A DNA stretch of 64,000 bases, taken from the NCBI RefSeq assembly GCF_026248825.1, contig NZ_CP110973.1, positions 2,375,001-2,439,000 of the forward strand, written 5' to 3'. Of the stretch, positions 43,043-53,000 are shown piece by piece. The stretch comes from Larkinella insperata. Lineage in GTDB: Bacteria; Bacteroidota; Bacteroidia; Cytophagales; Spirosomataceae. The first letter of the stretch is position 1. Each line of letters begins with the position of its first letter. The notes under the pieces were generated by a model. The model did not search any database and was not told the DNA's origin. It saw nothing but the letters and a program-made list of their open reading frames with translations. Position numbers and translations under genes: made by a program.

Positions 43043-43600
43043 ATGGAAAGCGGAATAAAATGGTATGTCGTCCGGGCCGTCTCTGGCCAGGAGAAGAAAG
43101 TCAAATCGTATCTGGAGAATGAGATTGCCAGACAAGGTTTGGGTGACTTTGTTCCACAGATTCTAATTCCCTCTGAAAAAGTGTACGAAATGCGCAACGG
43201 AAAGAAACGGGTTCGTGAGAAAACCTTCTTTCCGGGCTATATTTTAATTTCTGCCGATCTCTCCAACGGTGAAGTAATGCACGTAATTACCAGTATGCCC
43301 GGCGTTTTGGGCTTTCTCGGTAATGCTAACGGACCGACCAAAATTCCGGTTCCGTTGCGTCAAGCGGAAGTAAACCGTATTCTGGGTAAAGTCGAAGAGG
43401 TAACGCAGGAAGTAGCAACTCCTACGGTCTCCTTCCTGAAGGGAGAGTCGGTTAAAGTGGTTGACGGGCCATTCAGTGGCTTTATCGGTACAGTCGAAGA
43501 AGTATTCGACGAACGTAAAAAGCTGAATGTGGTTGTCAAAATTTTCGGTAGAAATACCCCTGTAGAGCTGAGTTACGCACAAGTAGAAAAGGAAATATAA
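43043..43600 (+). CDS. nusG: Transcription termination/antitermination protein NusG
   Basis: The 185-residue NusG couples RNA polymerase to the ribosome and Rho. NGN domain from KWYVVRAVSGQEKKVKSYLENEI through FFPGYILISADLSNGEVMHVITSMPGVLGFLG; KOW domain from KGESVKVVDGPFSGFIGTVEEV. Full length, in the expected secE-nusG-rplK order. Confidence 0.98.
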   Translation: MESGIKWYVVRAVSGQEKKVKSYLENEIARQGLGDFVPQILIPSEKVYEMRNGKKRVREKTFFPGYILISADLSNGEVMHVITSMPGVLGFLGNANGPTKIPVPLRQAEVNRILGKVEEVTQEVATPTVSFLKGESVKVVDGPFSGFIGTVEEVFDERKKLNVVVKIFGRNTPVELSYAQVEKEI

Positions 43601-43686
43601 ACTGGCTATGCCCGAGACAATGCCGTCGTACGCTTCCCACTGGACGGCTAGTCATTCGCAGGGCTTAGCGTAACAAACCAGAAGCA

Positions 43687-44130
43687 ATGGCAAAAGAAGT
43701 AGCTGGCTACGTGAAATTGCAGGTGAAGGGTGGACAAGCCAATCCCTCTCCTCCGATTGGACCGGCGCTGGGTTCCAAGGGTCTAAATATCATGGAATTC
43801 TGCAAGCAGTTCAATGGACGGACACAGGATAAAATGGGCACGGTCCTTCCGGTACTGATCACGTACTACAAAGACAAATCATTCGATTTTGTCATCAAAA
43901 CACCGCCTGCACCCATCCTGTTGATGGAGGCCGCTAAAGTGAAAACCGCATCGGCTCAGCCGAACCGGAACAAAGTCGGTTCAGTCAGTTGGGATCAAGT
44001 GAAGCAAATTGCTGAAACGAAAATGCCTGACCTGAACGCTTTCACCGTTGAAGCTGCAATGAAGATGATTGCCGGTACCGCCCGGAGTATGGGTATTACG
44101 GTATCGGGGAAAGCTCCCTGGGACAATTAA
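43687..44130 (+). CDS. rplK: 50S ribosomal protein L11
   Basis: A 147-residue L11 with GYVKLQVKGGQANPSPPIGPALGSKGLNIMEFCKQFN at the start and the RNA-binding C-terminal domain ending MGITVSGKAPWDN. Part of the GTPase-associated centre. Confidence 0.98.
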   Translation: MAKEVAGYVKLQVKGGQANPSPPIGPALGSKGLNIMEFCKQFNGRTQDKMGTVLPVLITYYKDKSFDFVIKTPPAPILLMEAAKVKTASAQPNRNKVGSVSWDQVKQIAETKMPDLNAFTVEAAMKMIAGTARSMGITVSGKAPWDN

Positions 44131-44157
44131 TTTCAGCAGTCAAATTCAGAGAAGATC

Positions 44158-44856
44158 ATGGGAAAACTGACTAAAAAACAAAAAGAGGCTCAGAGCAAAT
44201 ATGACGTTGCGAAAGAGTACTCATTGGCGCAGGCAGCCGAGATTTTAAAGACAATCTCTTATACGAAGTTTGACGCTTCGGTTGACATCGATGTTCGTTT
44301 GGGCGTCGATCCTCGGAAAGCGGATCAAATGGTACGGGGTGTAGCCACCTTGCCACATGGTACGGGTAAAACCGTTCGGGTATTGGTGCTGTGCACGCCG
44401 GATAAAGAAGCCGAAGCAAAAGAAGCTGGTGCTGATTATGTAGGGCTGGATGAATACATTACCAAAATCGAACAAGGCTGGACGGATATCGATGTCATCA
44501 TCACGATGCCGAACGTTATGGCCAAAGTCGGTAAGCTGGGACGGGTATTAGGACCACGTGGTTTGATGCCAAACCCGAAATCGGGTACGGTAACGCCGGA
44601 AGTAGGTAAAGCCGTTCGGGAAGTGAAAGCCGGTAAAATTGACTTCAAAGTCGATAAGTTCGGTATCATTCACACCAGCATTGGCAAAGTGTCATTCGGA
44701 CCGGATAAGCTGGCTGAAAACGCGCAGGAGATCATCGCAACCCTGCTGCGGTTGAAGCCTTCGTCTTCGAAAGGTACGTATGTAAGAACGATTCATTTGT
44801 CAAGCACAATGAGTCCGAGTGTAGTAATTGACAAAACGACGGTATCAGGACTGTAA
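44158..44856 (+). CDS. rplA: 50S ribosomal protein L1
   Basis: A 232-residue L1, with FDASVDIDVRLGVDPRKADQMVRGVATLPHGTGK near 38-71 and MPNVMAKVGKLGRVLGPRGLMPNPKSGTVTPEVGKAV near 118-154. It forms the L1 stalk. The rplJ ATG follows its stop after 1 base. Confidence 0.98.
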   Translation: MGKLTKKQKEAQSKYDVAKEYSLAQAAEILKTISYTKFDASVDIDVRLGVDPRKADQMVRGVATLPHGTGKTVRVLVLCTPDKEAEAKEAGADYVGLDEYITKIEQGWTDIDVIITMPNVMAKVGKLGRVLGPRGLMPNPKSGTVTPEVGKAVREVKAGKIDFKVDKFGIIHTSIGKVSFGPDKLAENAQEIIATLLRLKPSSSKGTYVRTIHLSSTMSPSVVIDKTTVSGL

Positions 44857-44857
44857 C

Positions 44858-45394
44858 ATGACACGGGAAGAAAAAGGAGCAATCATTGAGGAACTGAGCG
44901 AAAAGTTCAAATCGGTTCCCTACTTCTACATCACCGATGCCAGTGGCATGACGGTTGCCGAAGTAAATCAGTTGCGCCGGATGTGTTTTGACCGTGGTAT
45001 TGAATACCTGGTTGTGAAAAACACACTGATCCGGAAAGCACTCGAAACGTTGGATACGGATTACTCGTCCTTTGATGGCACGGTATTGAAAGGTTTCTCG
45101 GGCGTAATGTTTCACGCTGAATCTGGCAAAGTTCCAGCTAAGCTGATTAAAGATTATCGCAAAGAAGCCGGTAACGATAAGTTAAAGCTGAAAGGTGCTT
45201 CTGTAGACTATAGCCTCTTCGTTGGTGCTGACCAACTGGATACGCTGCTGACGCTGAAAACCAAGAACGAGCTTATCGCCGATGTTATCGCCCTGTTGCA
45301 ATCGCCCGCCAAGAATGTTATTTCTGGTTTGCAAGGTGGTGGCAACAAACTGGCCGGTATCCTCAAAACACTGTCGGAACGCGAAGCGGCTTAA
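44858..45394 (+). CDS. rplJ: 50S ribosomal protein L10
   Basis: A 178-residue L10 that anchors L7/L12 dimers. The start is ATG 44858 (MTREEKGAIIEELSEKF); the frame from 44828 overlaps rplA and is rejected. Marks: YFYITDASGMTVAEVNQLRRMCFDRGIEYLVVKNTL near 25-60 and the Ala/Lys-rich end. Confidence 0.97.
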   Translation: MTREEKGAIIEELSEKFKSVPYFYITDASGMTVAEVNQLRRMCFDRGIEYLVVKNTLIRKALETLDTDYSSFDGTVLKGFSGVMFHAESGKVPAKLIKDYRKEAGNDKLKLKGASVDYSLFVGADQLDTLLTLKTKNELIADVIALLQSPAKNVISGLQGGGNKLAGILKTLSEREAA

Positions 45395-45463
45395 TGGTCC
45401 ACCGCCCGGCTTGTAAGTACATTCTAAAATCAATTTTGTAACAATCTAATCAAGAATACGAAA

Positions 45464-45850
45464 ATGGCAGATTTGAAAGCGTTCGCAGAGCAGCTTGTCA
45501 ACCTGACGGTAAAAGAAGTTAACGAACTGGCTGCTATTCTGAAAGACGAATACGGTATTGAGCCGGCTGCTGCCGCTCCGGTAATGGTAGCTGGTGGTGC
45601 AGCAGGTGGTGGCGACGATGCTGCTGCTGCTCCTGAAAAAACGTCATTCGACGTGATCCTAAAATCAGCTGGTGCCAGCAAACTGGCCGTTGTGAAGCTG
45701 GTGAAAGACTTGACCGGTCTGGGTCTGAAAGAAGCAAAAGAACTGGTTGACGGTGCACCGAAGCCAGTAAAAGAAGGCGTTGCCAAAGACGAAGCAGAAG
45801 CACTGCGGAAGCAATTGGAAGAGGCCGGAGCAGAAGTTGAAGTAAAATAA
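45464..45850 (+). CDS. rplL: 50S ribosomal protein L7/L12
   Basis: A 128-residue stalk protein: N-terminal dimer domain (MADLKAFAEQLVNLTVKEVNELAAILKDEYGIEP), Ala/Gly hinge (AAAAPVMVAGGAAGGGDDAAAAPE) and a C-terminal domain with LTGLGLKEAKELVDGAPKPVKEGV. Confidence 0.98.
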   Translation: MADLKAFAEQLVNLTVKEVNELAAILKDEYGIEPAAAAPVMVAGGAAGGGDDAAAAPEKTSFDVILKSAGASKLAVVKLVKDLTGLGLKEAKELVDGAPKPVKEGVAKDEAEALRKQLEEAGAEVEVK

Positions 45851-45884
45851 CCCTGCTTAGGGATTTACTCTCTCCCCCGGGAAT

Positions 45885-45910
45885 AGGCCTGGCATATGTC
45901 AGGTCTTTTC
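45885..45910 (+). terminator. Attenuator-like hairpin between rplL and rpoB
   Basis: 10-bp stem AGGCCTGGCA / TGTCAGGTCT (two G-U), 2-base TA apex, then TTTTCC. It could partially terminate so that ribosomal genes are expressed more than rpoB; the rplL-rpoB gap is about 210 bases. Confidence 0.55.
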
Positions 45911-46059
45911 CTGTTTGGGGAGTTTTGCGCTGTACAGACGGGAATGCAAACTATTTTCCTGTAAATTACGTTGTCCGTTTATGCCTCTTTGTATATTCAA
46001 TAGTATATACCTAAGCGGACGAGTTATTATCGATCACTACAACTAAACGCAACGAAGTC

Positions 46060-49000
46060 TTGGCTACGAAAACAACTGCGCGTATAAGCTTTGCGAAAAT
46101 CAAACCAGTGATCGAATATCCGGATTTTTTGGATGTTCAGATACAATCTTTCCAAGATTTTTTTCAGTTAGACACCCCTTCTGATAATCGTTCGAAAGAA
46201 GGTTTGTTTAAAGTTTTTCAAGAAAATTTTCCGATATCAGATTCCCGCGAAAATTTTGTGCTGGAATTCATTGATTATTCGGTTGATCCCCCTAAATATT
46301 CCGTCGATGAGTGTATCGATCGGGGTCTGACGTATTCGGTACCGCTGAAAGCTAAATTACGGCTTTCATGCAACGATGCCGATAACGAAGACTTCGAGAC
46401 AATCGAGCAGGAAGTGTTTTTGGGTAACATCCCTTATATGACGGCGAAAGGCTCGTTCGTCATTAACGGAGCAGAACGGGTAATTGTTTCTCAATTGCAC
46501 CGTTCACCGGGTGTGTTCTTCTCGATGAGCAAACACACCAATGGAACGAAGTTGTATTCAGCACGGATTATCCCGTTTAAAGGATCCTGGATAGAATTCT
46601 CGACCGACGTTAACAATGTCATGTATGCCTACATCGACCGGAAAAAGAAATTTCCAGTTACGACGCTGCTGCGGGCAATTGGCTTTGGTTCGGATAAGGA
46701 AATTCTTGATCTGTTCGGTTTATCTGAAGAAATACCGGCAACTCCAGCCAACCTAAAGAAAATCGTTGGCCGTCGGTTGGCCGCGCGGGTTTTGCGGACT
46801 TGGACGGAAGACTTTGTGGATGAGGATACGGGTGAAGTAGTATCAATTAGCCGGAATGAGGTCCTGATGGAACGCGACTCGGTTGTTACTTCCGATCACA
46901 TCGATACCATTACCGACTCCGGTCAGAAATCGATCATCCTGCATAAGGAGGATATGAACGTAGCGGATTATAATATCATTTATAATACGCTGCAAAAAGA
47001 TAGCTCCAACTCAGAAAAAGAAGCTGTTGAGCAGATCTACCGCCAGCTTCGGAACACGGAGGCACCAGATGAGCAAACCGCCCGTGAGATCATTCAGAGT
47101 TTGTTCTTCTCGGACAAACGCTATGACCTGGGTGATGTAGGTCGCTACCGGATCAACAAAAAACTGGGTCTGGATGTAGCCGCTGACACCAAAGTATTGA
47201 CGACGGAAGATATCGTTTCCATCGTGAAGTACCTGATCGGTCTGATCAACTCCAAAGCCGTTGTTGATGATATTGACCACCTGAGCAACCGGCGCGTCCG
47301 GACGGTAGGGGAGCAATTGTACGCGCAATTTGGTGTAGGTCTGGCGCGGATGGCCCGGACCATCAAAGAACGGATGAACGTTCGTGATAACGAAGACTTC
47401 AAGCCGGTTGATCTGATCAACGCCCGGACGCTGTCTTCGGTGATCAACTCGTTCTTTGGAACAAACCAGCTGTCGCAATTCATGGACCAGACGAATCCGC
47501 TGGCCGAAGTGACGCATAAGCGTCGGATGTCGGCACTCGGACCCGGTGGTCTGTCGCGCGAACGGGCCGGTTTCGAGGTTCGTGACGTTCACTACACGCA
47601 CTACGGACGTCTGTGTACGATTGAAACGCCGGAAGGACCGAACATCGGTTTGATTTCGTCGCTTTGCGTGTACGCAAAAGTAAACAGTATGGGCTTTATC
47701 GAAACCCCGTACCGGATTATCGAAAGCGGCCAGGTAGCGCAGGATCAACCCGTGAAATACCTGACGGCTGAAGAGGAAGATACGCATTACATTGCTCAGG
47801 CCAATACAACCGTTGATACGCAAGGCACGCTGACCGGCGACCGGATCAAGTCACGTTTTGAAGGTGACTTCCCGATGTCGGAGCCGACAAGCGTTACTTA
47901 CATGGATATTGCGCCGAACCAGATCGTTTCGGTGGCGGCTTCGATGATTCCGTTCCTGGAGCATGATGATGCTAACCGGGCCTTGATGGGATCAAACATG
48001 CAACGGCAGGCGGTTCCGCTGCTGCGGCCACAGGCTCCCATTGTCGGAACGGGTCTGGAAGGACGGGTTGCGATCGATTCACGGGCATTGGTGATTGCTG
48101 AGGAAGACGGTGTTATCGATTTCGTGGATTCAACCAAGATTGTGGTTCGCTACGATCTGGCCGATGATCAGCGTCTGGTTAGCTTTGACGATGATCTGAA
48201 AACCTACGACCTAATTAAATTCCGCCGGACGAACCAGGATACGTGCATCAACCTGAAGCCGATGGTGCTGAAAGGTCAGAAAGTAAAGAAAGGCGAACCG
48301 CTTTGCGAAGGATACGCAACAGAAGGTGGTGAGCTGGCCTTGGGTCGGAACATGAAAGTCGCTTTCATGCCCTGGCAGGGATACAACTTTGAGGATGCCA
48401 TTGTAATCTCGGAGCGGGTTGTTCGTGAAGATATCTTTACCTCAATCCACATCGAAGAGTTTGAACTCGAAGTACGGGATACCAAACGTGGTGAAGAGGA
48501 GCTGACCGCGGAAATTCCGAACGTTTCAGAAGAAACCGTTCGCAACCTGGATGAGAACGGTATTGTCCGTGTCGGTACGGAAGTGAAGGAAGGCGATATC
48601 CTGATTGGCAAGATTACGCCGAAAGGAGAAAGTGATCCTACGCCGGAAGAAAAACTGCTCCGCGCCATCTTTGGTGACAAAGCCGGTGACGTGAAAGATG
48701 CTTCCAAAAAAGCACCGCCGTCGCTGAAAGGAGTAGTTATCGATACGAAGCTGTTCTCCCGCCCGAACAAAGATGAGCGTTCGAAGCATAAGGATGAGAT
48801 CAAGGCCTTGATGAAACGCTACAGCCGGGAGTTGGTCGGTGTTCGCGAGAAGATGATCAACAAGATGTCGACGTTGCTGGAAGGCAAAACGTCACAAGGC
48901 ATCAACCACAAGTTCGGCGATAACATCACGAGCAAAGGTGTTAAGTTTACCCGGAAAAATATCTCTGACAACCTGTTCCCGGATAAAAACCCGTACCGCG

Positions 49001-49923
49001 ACGAAAGTAGCTACTCGGTACCGGAGGAAGTCAACCTGCTGGGGGATTTGCTGATCGAAGGCTGGACGGATGATCCGCATACCAACAAGTTGTTGACTCA
49101 GATGGTCAAAAACTATAACAACCGCCGGAACGAAATCACGGGGCGCTTCAAACGCGAACGGTTTACACTGGAAGTGGGTGATGAACTACCGGCGGGTATC
49201 GTGAAACTGGCGAAAGTTTATGTTGCCAAAAAGCGGAAGCTGAAAGTGGGTGACAAGATGGCTGGTCGTCACGGAAACAAAGGGGTTGTTGCCCGGATTG
49301 TTCGCGATGAAGACATGCCCTTCTTGCAAGACGGAACGCCGGTCGATATCGTACTGAACCCGCTTGGTGTACCATCCCGGATGAACCTTGGTCAGATTTA
49401 CGAAACCGTCTTAGGTTGGGCGGGTCTAAAACTGGGCCGTAAATATGCGACACCCATTTTCGACGGTGCAACCGAAGATCAGGTCGTTGCTGAACTGGAT
49501 GCAGCCGGTCTGCCTTCGTTCGGACGGACCTACCTGTACGACGGTTTATCGGGTGAGCGGTTTGATCAGCCGGTTACTGTCGGTGTAATTTACATGCTGA
49601 AATTGGGTCACTTAGTTGACGATAAAATGCACGCTCGTTCGATTGGACCTTACTCCCTCATCACCCAGCAGCCGCTGGGTGGTAAGGCACAGTTCGGTGG
49701 TCAGCGGTTCGGAGAAATGGAAGTATGGGCGCTCGAAGCCTTTGGGGCTTCGCACATCCTCCAGGAAATTCTGACTGTCAAATCCGACGACGTAGTAGGC
49801 CGGGCTAAAGCCTACGAAGCCATTGTAAAAGGCGAGAACTTGCCGAAACCCAACATTCCGGAATCGTTCAACGTGTTGGTGCACGAATTGCGCGGTCTGG
49901 CCCTTGAGGTTACAATGGATTAA
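46060..49923 (+). CDS. rpoB: DNA-directed RNA polymerase subunit beta
   Basis: A 1287-residue beta subunit. The start is a TTG (46060), giving MATKTTARISFAKIKPVIEYPDFLDVQIQSF; no ATG is available near. Marks: the rifampicin region FFGTNQLSQFMDQTNPLAEVTHKRRMSALGPGGLSRERAGFEVRDVHYTHYGRLCTIETPEGPNIGLI near 470-535, GRNMKVAFMPWQGYNFEDAIVISE, and the end FGGQRFGEMEVWALEAFGASHILQEILTVKSDD. Standard rifampicin-sensitive residues D/H/S are in place. Confidence 0.98.
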   Translation: MATKTTARISFAKIKPVIEYPDFLDVQIQSFQDFFQLDTPSDNRSKEGLFKVFQENFPISDSRENFVLEFIDYSVDPPKYSVDECIDRGLTYSVPLKAKLRLSCNDADNEDFETIEQEVFLGNIPYMTAKGSFVINGAERVIVSQLHRSPGVFFSMSKHTNGTKLYSARIIPFKGSWIEFSTDVNNVMYAYIDRKKKFPVTTLLRAIGFGSDKEILDLFGLSEEIPATPANLKKIVGRRLAARVLRTWTEDFVDEDTGEVVSISRNEVLMERDSVVTSDHIDTITDSGQKSIILHKEDMNVADYNIIYNTLQKDSSNSEKEAVEQIYRQLRNTEAPDEQTAREIIQSLFFSDKRYDLGDVGRYRINKKLGLDVAADTKVLTTEDIVSIVKYLIGLINSKAVVDDIDHLSNRRVRTVGEQLYAQFGVGLARMARTIKERMNVRDNEDFKPVDLINARTLSSVINSFFGTNQLSQFMDQTNPLAEVTHKRRMSALGPGGLSRERAGFEVRDVHYTHYGRLCTIETPEGPNIGLISSLCVYAKVNSMGFIETPYRIIESGQVAQDQPVKYLTAEEEDTHYIAQANTTVDTQGTLTGDRIKSRFEGDFPMSEPTSVTYMDIAPNQIVSVAASMIPFLEHDDANRALMGSNMQRQAVPLLRPQAPIVGTGLEGRVAIDSRALVIAEEDGVIDFVDSTKIVVRYDLADDQRLVSFDDDLKTYDLIKFRRTNQDTCINLKPMVLKGQKVKKGEPLCEGYATEGGELALGRNMKVAFMPWQGYNFEDAIVISERVVREDIFTSIHIEEFELEVRDTKRGEEELTAEIPNVSEETVRNLDENGIVRVGTEVKEGDILIGKITPKGESDPTPEEKLLRAIFGDKAGDVKDASKKAPPSLKGVVIDTKLFSRPNKDERSKHKDEIKALMKRYSRELVGVREKMINKMSTLLEGKTSQGINHKFGDNITSKGVKFTRKNISDNLFPDKNPYRDESSYSVPEEVNLLGDLLIEGWTDDPHTNKLLTQMVKNYNNRRNEITGRFKRERFTLEVGDELPAGIVKLAKVYVAKKRKLKVGDKMAGRHGNKGVVARIVRDEDMPFLQDGTPVDIVLNPLGVPSRMNLGQIYETVLGWAGLKLGRKYATPIFDGATEDQVVAELDAAGLPSFGRTYLYDGLSGERFDQPVTVGVIYMLKLGHLVDDKMHARSIGPYSLITQQPLGGKAQFGGQRFGEMEVWALEAFGASHILQEILTVKSDDVVGRAKAYEAIVKGENLPKPNIPESFNVLVHELRGLALEVTMD

Positions 49924-49933
49924 CACAGTCGAC

Positions 49934-49965
49934 TTTCCCTACCAGCCAGCTGGCTGGTAGGGAAA
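49934..49965. repeat. 32-bp perfect palindrome between rpoB and rpoC
   Basis: 14-bp arms separated only by AGCT, which is itself palindromic. As RNA it gives a stable 14-bp GC-rich stem with a 4-base loop 10 bases after the rpoB stop. A-rich rather than T-rich sequence follows, so it is not a classical terminator. Confidence 0.85.
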
Positions 49966-50005
49966 ACGGCTACAAGAATATTTTCACCCAATAAAACTCC
50001 ATCCA

Positions 50006-53000
50006 ATGTCATTCAAAAAGAATAAGAAGCTCAACAGCGACTTTTCCAGAGTGCTGATCAGCCTGGCCTCGCCCGAGTCCATTCTGGAGAGTTCGTATGG
50101 TGAAGTGACGCAACCGGAGACGATCAACTACCGGACTTACAAGCCCGAAATGGGCGGTTTGTTCTGTGAGCGGATCTTCGGCCCGGTTAAAGACTGGGAG
50201 TGTCATTGTGGTAAGTACAAACGTATTCGCTACAAAGGCATTATCTGCGATCGCTGTGGGGTCGAAGTGACGGAGAAGAAAGTGCGTCGGGAACGGATGG
50301 GTCATATTGAGCTGGTTGTTCCAGTGGCACACATCTGGTATTTCCGGAGCCTTCCCAATAAAATTGGATACCTGCTCGGCCTTTCAACCAAGAAGCTCGA
50401 TCAGATTATCTACTACGAACGGTATGTTGTTGTTCAACCGGGTATCAAGGGCGAAGACGGCGTTCAGGAACTGGACTTCTTGACGGAAGATGAGTACCTG
50501 GATATTGTTGATAAACTGCCGAGTGGCAACCAACTGCTGCCGGATTCTGATCCGCAGAAGTTTATTGCAAAAATGGGTGCGGAAGCGCTCGAACTGCTGC
50601 TGTCGCGGGTAGATCTGGACGAATTGTCGTATAACCTGCGTCACGCTGCGGCTACAGATACATCACAACAACGGAAAGCAGAAGCGTTGAAACGGCTGAA
50701 AGTTGTTGAGGCCTTCCGGGATGCCAACACCCGCGTCGAAAACCGGCCGGAATGGATGGTGATTCGGATGGTGCCCGTTATTCCACCGGAACTGCGTCCG
50801 CTCGTCCCTCTGGATGGGGGCCGTTTTGCAACTTCCGACTTGAATGACCTGTATCGCCGGGTGATCATCCGGAATAACCGTCTGAAGCGTCTGATTGAAA
50901 TTAAAGCGCCGGAAGTTATTCTACGGAACGAAAAGCGGATGTTGCAGGAAGCCGTCGATTCGCTGTTTGACAACTCACGGAAGGTCAACGCCGTTCGTTC
51001 GGAAGGAAACCGGGCCCTGAAGTCGCTGTCCGACATGCTGAAAGGAAAGCAGGGACGGTTCCGGCAAAACCTGCTCGGTAAACGGGTCGACTATTCAGGT
51101 CGTTCGGTAATCGTTGTAGGTCCTGAATTAAAACTGCACGAGTGCGGTCTGCCCAAAGACATGGCGGCTGAGTTGTTCAAGCCGTTTATCATCCGTAAGC
51201 TGATCGAGCGCGGTATTGTCAAAACCGTAAAATCAGCGAAGAAAATCGTTGACCGGAAAGACCCGATTATCTGGGATATTCTGGAAAACGTACTGAAGGG
51301 CCACCCGGTTCTGCTGAACCGGGCTCCAACGCTGCACCGATTAGGTATTCAGGCTTTCCAGCCGAAACTGATCGAGGGAAAAGCAATTCAGCTGCACCCG
51401 CTCGTTTGTACGGCTTTCAACGCTGACTTTGACGGTGACCAGATGGCCGTTCACGTTCCGCTGGGACAGGAAGCCATCCTGGAAGCGTCAATGCTCATGT
51501 TGGCGTCGCATAACATCCTGAACCCGGCCAACGGTGCGCCGATTACTGTACCGTCGCAGGACATGGTGTTGGGCTTATATTACGTAACGAAAGGGCGCCG
51601 GAGTACACCGGAATATCCGATTGTTGGTGAAGGCATGACGTTCTACGGACCTGAAGAAGTCATTATCGCCATCAACGAAAAGAAACTTTCGAAACACGCG
51701 AATATCAAAGTCCGGACGCAGGTTCGGAATGAGAAAGGGGAACTTGAAACAAAACTGATCGAAACGGTTGCGGGTCGGGTTCTGTTCAACCAATCCGTTC
51801 CAACTGAAGTCGGTTACATCAATGAACTGCTGACCAAGAAAAAACTGCAGCAGATCATTGCCCATATCTTTAAAATTGCCGGTGGTTCAAAAACGGCTCA
51901 GTTCCTTGATGATATCAAGGAGCTTGGCTTCCAGATGGCGTTCAAAGGTGGTTTGTCAATTGGTCTGAGCGACGTAAAAGTCCCGGATGCAAAAGAGAAA
52001 CTGATCGAAGAGGCCAAGCAGGAAGTAGAAGGCGTTTGGAACAACTACCTGATGGGTCTGATCACGGAAAACGAGCGGTATAACCAGGTAATTGATATCT
52101 GGACGCGCGTTAACAGCCGGATTACGGAAACCCTGATGAAGCAGTTGGAAGCCGATCAGCAGGGCTTTAACTCGATCTTCATGATGATGCACTCCGGTGC
52201 ACGGGGGTCCCGCGAACAGATTCGTCAGTTGGGCGGTATGCGGGGTCTGATGGCCAAACCGCAGAAGAACCTGCAAGGTTCAGTCGGTGAGATCATCGAA
52301 AACCCGATTCTGTCGAACTTCAAAGAAGGTCTGGACGTATTGGAATACTTCATCTCGACGCACGGTGCACGGAAAGGTTTGGCGGATACGGCTTTGAAAA
52401 CGGCCGATGCCGGTTACCTGACACGTCGTCTGCACGACGTTGCGCAGGATGTGATTATCACAGAAGATGATTGCGGTACGCTCCGGGGTCTGCAGATCTC
52501 GGCCCTGAAAGATAATGAGGATGTTGTCGAACCATTGTCAGAGCGTATCCTGGGCCGGGTAACGGTTCATGATGTATACAATCCGCTGACGAAAGAGCTG
52601 ATTGTAGCTGGTGGTAGCGAGATCAACGAAGAAATTGCGGCATCTATCGACGAAACCAGTATCGAAACCGTTGAAATCCGGTCGGTATTGACCTGTGAAG
52701 CCAAGAAAGGCGTTTGTGCAAAATGCTACGGTCGGAACCTGGCAACGGGTCGGATGGTCGACATTGGTGAAGCCGTAGGGGTCATTGCTTCGCAATCCAT
52801 CGGTGAGCCAGGGACGCAGTTGACGCTTCGTACCTTCCACGTGGGTGGTACGGCTTCTAACATCGCGGTTGACGCTTCGATCCGGGCTAAATTTGACGGT
52901 ATCGTTCAGTTCGAAGAAATGCGGACGGTTGAATCCGTTGACAACGAAGGTAACCCGATTACGGTCGTTATGGGTCGTTCTGGCGAGGTGAAGATCGTTG

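Noticed and set aside
47011..47823. 270-aa open frame on the minus strand inside rpoB
   Set aside because: Shadow of the rpoB reading frame with no recognisable motif.
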